Assembly: GCA_009733575.1 (NCBI GenBank)
Contig: ML769642.1
Coordinates: 1 to 64,000 of the forward strand
Source of the DNA: Gymnopus androsaceus JB14
Lineage: Eukaryota; Basidiomycota; Agaricomycetes; Agaricales; Omphalotaceae
Direction of reading: 5' to 3'
DNA length: 64,000 nucleotides
Shown here one piece after another: positions 56,291-64,000 of the stretch (the first letter of the stretch is position 1; every line of letters starts with the position of its first letter). The notes below the pieces were generated by a model. The model worked only from the letters and a program-made list of their open reading frames with translations, was not told the DNA's origin and searched no databases. Position numbers and translations under genes: made by a program.

Positions 56291-57169
56291 CACTGCTTAG
56301 AATGATAAAAAAGAGGGTTCTTGCACGTATTGACTTTATAAGGCTGAGTCGGCGACTCGGACCGCTCCATGCTTGCGGCCAACTTGCGGCAGCATGATGA
56401 AAGATGGAAAATCGTTGCGGACAGTAGCATTCAGTTGACCTAATGCTGGTTCGAGCGATGAACTGGTTCGCAGCTGCTTGCAAATTTGTAGCATAAATTT
56501 TGCAAAACGCTCTTTAGCGATCTTATTTACAACCAAACACGCCACCGCTTGGCCAGTGTCTGCTATCTTGTAATTTTGTTAGATAATTTTGTCAGATGTC
56601 TTGTCATGTCTCCTCAAATAGCAATGGGCAATTTTTGCTACATCCATTCAGCTGCAAAAGACAGAAGGAGAGCGCATAAGATAAAGTATACTCACGGGGA
56701 AAAGGATGAGAGTTGCTCGAATGTAATGCACAGGTTACACACTAGTCCATTTGTCGATGTTCTTCAGGCTCGATAGATGTCAAGGTATAGAGAAAAAAAG
56801 TTCTTTAGATGGTCTGGCGTTGAGGAGACCTGAGTAATATGCAGGTGACTGTGCAGCGGAGTATTGGAGCAGAGGCATCTGCAGCTGCCTGGAGGCTGAG
56901 ACATGACATTGTTCTATTTGGCTGTAAATAAGATCACTAAAGAGTGTTTCGCAAAATCTGTGCTACAAAAATTTGCAGGTAGCTGCAATGAGACGATCAA
57001 GAGCGTGTCGCGCAGAGTATGTGAATGATGAATATTCTATTCAACAGTCGCCGCCTACATAGGGCCGGCGGCGTACGAACACTTATTGATATAGTTTTTC
57101 TAATCTGTAGGCTTTGTTATAGTAGAAAAAAGCGGCTGCTCATGGTTTCAAGATGTTCCCCATACTAAT
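56291..57169. other. no recognisable gene
   Basis: Upstream of the decarboxylase-like gene and downstream of the dienelactone hydrolase. A small hairpin CGCCGCCTACATAGGGCCGGCGGCG lies near 57049-57073 (described by its arms CGCCG and CGGCG). Otherwise nothing. Confidence 0.4.
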
Positions 57170-58301
57170 TCAAAGGTATTTCTTCATCCACTCCACGGTT
57201 GATTTGAAGGAGCCCTCTTTGCCCTTTTTGACCTGTGTGTTACTCATATCTCCTCGTACAGCGAACCCATGCGTGCAGCCTTCGAAATATTCATGCCTGT
57301 ATCCGGGAGCAAACTTTCCTTCTCCAAGAATCTCGTCAGCTTTGGCTCCTGCAGATGGGGGGAACCAGTCGTCAAATTCGGAACCATTGATGAGGAGGGG
57401 CGAGCGCGATTCCGTCAAGTATTTCTGAGTACGCAGCTATGTTAAGTTCATCCGAACCCAGCAATGATGATGGTATGCGTACCTCGAGATCAGTGGGAAC
57501 TTGCAAAAATGTCGGGTGGGAGACGGCGGACACTTTGATGATGTTCTCGAAAGCAAGATCAAAGACATAACGACCTGAATATGAAACAGGATGAGGATCA
57601 TTGATCCCAATGCGTATAGACGCGAACTCACCTCCAAGACAGTATCCTGTACCACCGAAACTGGTGACGCCAGTTTCCTTCAACGCTGCGATGACCTTGT
57701 CGACAGGAGGACGAGTCTGTTCAGGACCATGTTTGGCCATCCAGTCGGTTACGTTGAAGTTGGACTAACCAATTGATCTTAGTGCTTTTCGGTGAATATT
57801 AATGCAGCACGCACGTCTGGTGAATTCAAAGCATCCACTGGGATAGGATCACCATGCAGATAGTCAGGAATTACTGTCTTTTGGCGACGTTAAGGGTTCA
57901 TACTCGATACACAGGATAAGTAGACCTCACTTTGAACCCGTTCTTGGCAAAGTCGTCTGCGAGAAGCTGGAAAAGGTCAGCAGGTTTTACAAAGTGAAAG
58001 GAGACGGACGCACTCGATTATTGACAAGTTGTGGCCCGAATCCATCCGTGAGGTAGATGATCACCTTTTCCTTGGGATAATCACTTGTCGGCGTCGCCAC
58101 GTAGCAATTTATAGTGCCAATGATCTCCCATTGGCCTTAATTAAATTTAATCAAATTTCGATTCCTAAGTGCGAAGTCTAATAGAGGCCTTACCAGTGGG
58201 AGTGCCTTCGTGGGTGACGCCTGACCGTATAAGCCTGATAAGCACGGAAATTGAAGAAATATGTAGAACCGACCTGAGATACAGTCTTTACAGAGACTCA
58301 T
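57170..58301 (-). CDS. dienelactone hydrolase family protein
   Basis: Starts MSLCKDCISG at 58301, with several short exons. Conserved pieces in order: VTHEGTPTG, YVATPTSDYPKEKVIIYLTDGFG, ADDFAKNGFK, DYLHGDPIP, DWMAKHG, then GGTGYCLGG with the nucleophile Cys, HPTFLQVP, LLINGSEFDDWFP with the acid Asp, and YFEGCTHGFAVRGD with the catalytic His. All three members of the Cys-Asp-His triad are present. The fold is the small single-domain DLH type, cytosolic. It would open a lactone or related ester, which suits a ring-cleaved or Baeyer-Villiger product. It diverges from the MFS exporter at 58526 over about 220 bp and has TATATATAA 47-55 bp upstream. Confidence 0.88.
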
Positions 58302-58525
58302 TATGACGGAGAATGCAAGAGAGAAGTCAAGCCTGGAGAAAGACCCATTATATATAGCTCACCGCATCACTCATCTTCCCTCGGGGAAGGATTTGGCTCC
58401 ACGGAGAAACTTTTGACAAATCCATCTGACGAAATAACGGCGTTTTTCATTCTCACGGTATCTTTGACTGCATGTATAACAAGCCAATTTAGCGGTTTCG
58501 AGTTCCATTCTCTTCGAAGTTATAA
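58302..58525. promoter_or_regulatory. shared divergent promoter, DLH and MFS
   Basis: Only 224 bp between the two ATGs. TATATATAA lies at 58348-58356 for the DLH gene (minus strand). So short a divergent promoter favours joint control. Confidence 0.55.
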
Positions 58526-60665
58526 ATGTCCGAACCCAAGTCTTCACAAGCTCAAGAGCCGCTAGATTCTCCGCAAACCCCCTCTACAATATCTGCAGAG
58601 GAAGAACCACGTTACAGCATATACACAAAAAAAGAAAAATGGTTCCTTGTTCTCCTCATTGCCTCGTCGGGACTGTTTAGGTACGCTTTGCGTCAAGATG
58701 TATGCTGGAACTCCGAGTTCATTCACTTCAGTCCTCTTACAGCCAATGTCTACTTCCCTGCCATCCCCACAATCGCCGAAGCGTTCAACAAATCAACAGA
58801 GTTGATCAATTTAACAGTAACTTGCGTCATCCGACTCTGCAACTTCAAAATACTAACTTGTCTCTTTAGGTTACAATGTACATGGTCTTTCAAGGAATTG
58901 GTACGTTGGTCCCTCGCAGGCTGGTATAAATATCTGACTTGTTATGATTTAGCTCCGATGTTTTTCGGTGCTCTTGCAGACGCCGTTGGTCGTCGTCTGA
59001 TTTATGCTGCTTGTCTGGCCATTTTGTCCATCTCCTGCGTTGGTCTAGCATTGACACCAACAAATGCTTACTGGCTCCTGATGGTCTTAAGATGCGTGCA
59101 GGCAGCAGGGAGTACAAGTACCATTGCTTTAGGTGAGTGGTGAATATGGATTCATCTCCGCGATCCCAATGCGTGTGTAGGTGCTGGAGTCATCGGTGAC
59201 ATCGCTGAACCTTACGAACGAGGAGGATTCATGGGTGCTTATCAGACCGGGCCTTTGGTGAATAGTTCAAAGTTCAAATTCTGGAGCTTTGCGCAGAACT
59301 GATTCGAAATCGAACAGATTGGCCCCGCCATCGGTCCAATCATTGGCGGTGCCTTGGCTGGGAGCCTAGGATGGAGGTTGGTAGTACCAAGGTCGAGCCT
59401 CCCCGAAAACCATCGGTTAACATAGCAATTTCTAGGTCAATCTTTTGGTTCCTCGTTATAGCCGCAGCTGTAGCCTGCATTTTCGTTCTTCTGTGAGTAG
59501 CAAGATATTAGCGGAAAGCACCCGAGGGACAACTTGTTCACTATCTATGCACACAGGTTCCTCCCTGAGACCCTTCGATCCATCGTCGGTAATGGAAGTA
59601 TCAAGCCTTCTCCGCTTCTACGTCCTATTGTTCCCATCGTCGCTGGATATAAAAACGTTCCGGCTAGTGAAAAGGGTTCAGAACAACTGGAGAAGACCAA
59701 GGCAGTTCGAAAACGTTTTCGCAACCCGCTCACTTTACTTCTCTACCCTGACATTCCGATGTTATTGTTCTTCAACGGAATGGTCTCTGCCGTCTACTAT
59801 GCGGTTACTGCGACGATTAGTTCGTTGTTCGTGTACGTACAATCGGAATGTTTTATTTAATGACTTGACTGACCTTTTTGCATCTTTTGTACAGCGAAGT
59901 TTATCCTTTCTTGTCGACCGCTGAAGTTGGACTTTGTTTCCTGTGCATCGGTGGTGGGATGACTGTTGGAAGCTTAGTGAGCGGAAGACTACTGGATCGG
60001 GAATGGCGAAGCGTCAGTGCAGGATATCGAGAGAGGATAATGAGAGAAAAGGGGGGAGAAGCCGCCGTCGCAGAGATTGACATCAAGAAAGCTCGAGAGG
60101 ATCCTGATTTCCCTATCGAATACGTGAGTTTTCAACCTCGACTGGTGGAAACCGTGCGTTTCTCATTTGGCCCGTCTGGCTCTCAGGCGCGTCTCCGTGT
60201 GATTCCGTACATCATGATCTTCTATGTTGGGTCGGTAATAGGGTATGGCTGGTGTATCCGAGCAGCTGTTCATATATCCGCGCCGTTGATCTTGCAATTC
60301 ATCGGTGAGCCTAAGCTCTACGGCATCTTCATACGGTGAAAAAGCTACTAAACATTTATCATCATCCAGTCGGGATCACAACTGTCCTGGTCCTCAATGC
60401 TGCCCAAACCGTTACAGTGGATCTTGCACCTACGCAAAGTTCATCTGTATCAGCGTGTAACAATCTTTTCCGTGGTTGCCTTGGTGCGATCCTCGTTTCC
60501 GTTATCGATTTAATATTGGACGCGCTTAACCCCGGGTGGACTTTTGTGCTACTTGGATTGATATGTGCGGCTTTGACTCCTTTGGTGTGGGTTGTTATCA
60601 GGATTGGGCCTGCCTGTAGGCAGAAGAGGAGGGAAAAGGAGCAGAGGGAGAATCAAAAGGCATGA
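58526..60665 (+). CDS. MFS drug/metabolite exporter, DHA1 type
   Basis: Starts MSEPKSSQAQEPL with a Ser/Pro-rich cytosolic tail. Exons then read SPLTANVYFPAIPTIAEAF (helix 1), the motif-A loop FGALADAVGRRLIY, RCVQAAGSTSTIALGAGVIGDI, GPAIGPIIGGALAGSLGWRSIFWFL (antiporter motif C region), FLPETLRSIVGNG, a long central loop, then VYPFLSTAEVGL, PYIMIFYVGSVIGYG, LVLNAAQTVTVDL and a C-terminal VIRIGPACRQKRREKEQ, stop at 60663-60665. Twelve helices fit by spacing. The layout is like fungal QDR/benomyl-type proton antiporters in the plasma membrane. It probably exports, or gives resistance to, a product of the nearby enzymes. Confidence 0.88.
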
Positions 60666-61483
60666 CGAGGAACGAACTTACGGACGACTTGGATCTACAA
60701 ATTACTATCATAATACCACTAAATACTACTTCAACGTTCCCTTGTTTATTTCAACCGCCATGCTTCTCTCAGAATACAATCAACCCGCCTCTTATGATGG
60801 CACCTTTGCTCAATGGACAACGCTTTTATTTCACTAGTTTCTGGTCTACATATACAGCTTCATAATCAGCCCTTCTGGGCGCAAAAATATGACACCTCGC
60901 AAGCGCTGTCGAGCACACGAGTCTCTTTCCATTCAGCTACTTAACTTTGACTTGAAGCAACGTCGTGTAGATAATCCTTTTATCTTCGGATCGGATTGAA
61001 TTAGGCAGTTGAATATCGTATTTTCAAAGGATTAAAAGTACTTGATCTACTGTTCGTACTGTTTAAGCGCACGACCTACAGAACGATGCAAAACTTGACG
61101 TAACCACGGATTCTTGCTTAAGGGGAAAACCTTACCCGTAACTTGCTCAGTCCGGTCTTCCAACGTGGAGTATTGTCCGCCTTTCACCTTTTTCTTTGAC
61201 GGGCTGCTCGTCATCTTGGAAGGTAAGTACAGGGTAGTGTATTTGGGTCTTCATCTGGTTCATGGGGAATTCGAGTGGACGATAATGCTTGTCACACAGG
61301 GATGGTGGTGTGCATTTGAAGCTGGCCTGTAACACATTTATTGGAAGGCTAGGGGTTGGGAATAGCGGAGTGTTTGTTCGGAGACGGCGCTCCGAGGACT
61401 TGATATTGTTTCATTGTCTTCGTCATCCACATATCTTCCGACTCCAAACGTCGACGCGAGTAGATCCATGATGTTACGGGTAG
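60666..61483. other. no recognisable gene
   Basis: Short ORFs only. It is the 3' flank of the transporter and nothing repeated was seen. Confidence 0.45.
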
Positions 61484-62409
61484 CTCACAGACAGATAATT
61501 TAATGGCTGAATTATCTGTCTATACATTTTTCTATGATTTTCTGGAAAAAATCTCTATATACATCTATGTTCTCTGCACGTCTCCTCAACTACAGACTGA
61601 TTCGAAAATGTATGACACTTGAACCTGACTTGAACTATATTCAAGTTGCTTGAACCGCGATACACCTCGGAACCAGTCAGTTTTGCACGGAATAAAACTC
61701 CAAGTACATAGGCATCAAGCTCTGTATTCATAGATGAAGCTCAGCTGTAAAATCAAGCCAAGCTCAAGAGATATTACATTGCCAAAACACTATCAGCTCG
61801 AAAACTCGTTATCGAGCTGGTTTGATTCGAGGGGTATTACTCCGAACCATCGTTTGAGTAGCGCCAGATGCTCGTCTCTGAGTTTCCTAAAACCTTCCGA
61901 AGTGCTTACCTCATAAGAAACGAGTCCGAGAAAATACCATGTTCCTGCATTATCGTTTATGACACCTTCGGGTTGTATTTCGCCTGATGGGATCGAGTAA
62001 TATCCATCTCGTGGGATTCGTTTAGTTGCTCGTACCGCCGGGAAGATACCGCCGGGAAGATGTCGTACGAAACGAATGGAATGACGTTTTCTGGGCTTCG
62101 TTCGGACAATCCGGATGACCCTGGAAAACCAATCCACACGACCGGGTCCTCCGGATCAAGCAATATAGTTCAAGTACCATACATTGTTGTCGAATCAGTA
62201 GAGCGTATTAGCCAGTTTGATGCTAGAAACCTGATTGGCTGGTAAATGCTCCAACAATACAAAATTTCCTAATCGAAAAAGTTTACAACGTGTGGCTAAT
62301 ACGCTCTAGTCTGTAGATTAGGAGACATGTATATAGAGATTTCTTCCAGAAAATCACAGAAAAATGTATAGAAAGATAAGTAAGTCAATCAGTGTTATCT
62401 GTCTGTGAG
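61484..62409. mobile_element. 926-bp inverted-repeat element upstream of the C2H2 gene
   Basis: The ends are CTCACAGACAGATAA and its complement. Arms of about 115 bp (61484-61605 and 62295-62409) share CTATACATTTTTCT and GATTTTCTGGAA. The left arm also has its own 12-bp hairpin (61489-61500 and 61510-61521). Near the right arm, TAGAGCGTATTAGCCA (62199-62214) and its complement (62293-62308) form a second hairpin. The minus-strand ORF at 61793-62137 is the longest inside; I do not recognise it, and it could be captured host sequence. Confidence 0.8.
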
Positions 62410-62713
62410 TCGCACACTGTTTCCTCAATTCACCTATCCGACTTGTGAGAAAACTTCCCATTCTCAATTGATTCTCAAAGTTCTCTGCCATAAGTAGGAC
62501 AGTGCAAATATTCGACGAGGACACATCCCTCCTCCCGACAATGTCCTCTATGATGTCTTTTCGCGCACGCCCAGGAGCCACCGTAAGAGTGGTTCAGACT
62601 GGATCAGCAATCAGTCTTCATATGGAGGACTCGGGAATATCAAGGCCAAGCAGCGGGACTAACAATGGTGCGATCTCGCACTGTCTTTGCGGCTCGGAGG
62701 ATTAATCTGGTCT
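62410..62713. promoter_or_regulatory. probable promoter of the C2H2 gene
   Basis: About 300 bp between the transposon end and the chosen ATG at 62714. An upstream in-frame Met at 62687 adds nine residues. No TATA box is clear. Confidence 0.35.
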
Positions 62714-63714
62714 ATGAAAGATCTCGATATTCAAGTTGAACTAAACGCTAACGGGCTGTCACTCTGTGTCGTACCAACTCCCGAACTAACACCGTCGGTA
62801 ACAAATTTACCTCCACAAGAGAGTCTTCCTCCCAGCTCGACACCGTCAGTTCACGGTTGGGAATGGCCTCTCGTAGCTGAGCCCAATTGCGCTAACACTT
62901 TGGGTTCGTTTGAAACGAGGTAAGTACTAGAACGTATCCTTTCAACAGAATAACGTCTGACGAACCGTCGAGTATCAAACGAGGGCCTCTATGACGCTGT
63001 GCAGCACCAGGACCTCCACATGATAGACATTGAGGATTTGATGTCTAGTCTACCAACCTTGACAACAGTCCCCAGCTTCCAAGAAGACCGATGAACTTGG
63101 AATCGAAATCCCTATCAGAGATGATTCTGATAGCTTCTCGTCCTTTGCGATGACTGAACCAGAACTGCAAGCTATGTTTGACTTCAGTGAGACCGGTAAA
63201 ATCTCCGATTCGTCTTCTGCTTCAGTGGGACTGATCAATGGTGTAGGAAATTTTACCGATGAGTCCTCTGTCACCAGCTCTCCTGGGCCCAACGAGCTCC
63301 CGGATTCAGCGCCAAACGGCTCGAGCTCTGTTCCGGAATTACCCATCACCAGTCCCGATCTTGCCATCGTCGATCAGGCCAAGAAGAAAGCTCAGCATCC
63401 TTGCAGAATGTGCCACAGAAACTTCACTCGTGAATATACTCGGAATCTTCATGAGAGAGCACACGCTGCCAGAGCTGAACCTCTTCGTTGCCGTGAGCCA
63501 AATTGCAATGTCACCTTTTCGAGATCGCATGATAGATTGAGGTGAGGAATATAATGAATCCCTACGCCGTATTGCTGATCAGGTTTTCAGGCATGAAGTT
63601 CGAATTCATGACCGCCCTTCTTATGTATGTGGCAAATGCAAGAAGATGTTCTCTACACGGGTGAACTTAGACAAACATAGAGCAAAAAGAAGCAAGTGTT
63701 GCAGCCACACCTAG
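62714..63714 (+). CDS. C2H2 zinc-finger transcription factor, three fingers
   Basis: The N-terminal part is acidic and rich in Ser, Pro and Leu (MKDLDIQVELNANG onwards), as expected of an activation region. The third part (63090-63545) leads into finger 1 (C-R-M-C..H..H), finger 2 (C-R-E-P-N-C..H..H), which crosses an intron after RSHDRLR, and finger 3 (C-G-K-C..H). The stop is TAG at 63712-63714. The fingers are intact. The N-terminal exons do not join cleanly: after ETR (62923) and after PSFQEDR (near 63091) the frame changes by one base, with no convincing splice site. A missed exon, read errors or a dying gene are all possible. It is nuclear by family; a role in local control is inference. 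Confidence 0.75.
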
Positions 63715-64000
63715 ATAGAATGCAACAGTAGAATTTGAATAGAAAGCCCTTGTACGCACCTTCAGGCGGGGGAAATCTTCTACTTTGAATTGCCCTGAAA
63801 CTGCCAGTCTGTAGCAATATTTCCCAGAAAACAGGCCATAAAGCTCAGGATTCCCCGATAACACAATGGTACTCAAACATCTGTGAATAGCATACCATTC
63901 ATTTCGGATGTGCGCATTTGATGTCATGAGCTTGGCGGATTCAACAACCACGCCAAGTCCTGCACAGGGAGCAATCCGAGTCGCTAAGATATCAGTGCGC
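63715..64000. other. end of window, no gene assigned
   Basis: A minus-strand frame (63667-63951) continues toward the window edge and may be part of a gene beyond it, but no domain is visible. Confidence 0.35.

Noticed and set aside
63667..63951. Minus-strand gene at the window edge
   Set aside because: It overlaps the end of the C2H2 gene and has no recognisable domain; the continuation lies outside the window.

Overview
The window reads as chromosomal DNA of a mushroom-forming basidiomycete (Agaricomycetes). The evidence is many introns of about 45-60 bp, including 14-nt micro-exons, fungal-type P450s, Zn2Cys6 and C2H2 regulators, SAP-type proteins and a Tnp2-type (CACTA/EnSpm-like) transposase relic. 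No bacterial operon signals, rRNA or convincing tRNA genes were seen. I read gene models by eye from splice consensus and protein continuity. Two P450 models (17910-20155 and 39082-41241) and the Baeyer-Villiger monooxygenase close exactly in frame, which gives good confidence in them.

Region 1 (1-8.6 kb) looks subtelomeric. It holds CCCCTAA tracts, an exact 95-bp direct repeat present twice, five different tandem arrays (about 150, 182-193, 95 and 47 bp units, plus an array of 93-131 bp spacing), a family of ~80-bp fold-back hairpins and a run of three adjacent hairpins. One unusual ORF (331-1098, minus) encodes four copies of a Y-[TSC]-x-x-E-L-x-x-[FY]-L motif.

Region 2 (8.8-15.7 kb) has one multi-exon SAP-domain gene and then almost 5 kb with nothing I can recognise.

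Region 3 (15.7-43.2 kb) is rich in oxidative enzymes. It holds a Baeyer-Villiger monooxygenase, three apparently intact P450s, a P450 relic, a BBE-like FAD oxidase with one frameshift, a secreted alpha/beta hydrolase whose nucleophile Ser appears to be Ala, an HSL-type esterase broken by a MITE, an MFS transporter broken by a 1.4-kb element, the tail of an alcohol dehydrogenase and a Zn2Cys6 regulator. Part of it is an old inverted duplication. The left arm keeps an intact P450 and only the tail of the hydrolase; the right arm keeps a full-length hydrolase and only the tail of the P450.

Region 4 (43.2-54 kb) is transposon territory: a decayed Tnp2 gene, split by a 2.1-kb long-inverted-repeat element, which itself carries a 0.7-kb mariner-like MITE.

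Region 5 (55-64 kb) holds an acetoacetate-decarboxylase-like gene, a dienelactone hydrolase, a DHA1-type MFS exporter and a C2H2 regulator. A 0.9-kb inverted-repeat element sits just upstream of the regulator. Regions 3 and 5 together look like accessory specialised or catabolic metabolism (oxidation, ring-opening to lactone or ester, hydrolysis, decarboxylation, export, two regulators). No PKS, NRPS or terpene synthase core gene is visible, so any pathway assignment is inference.
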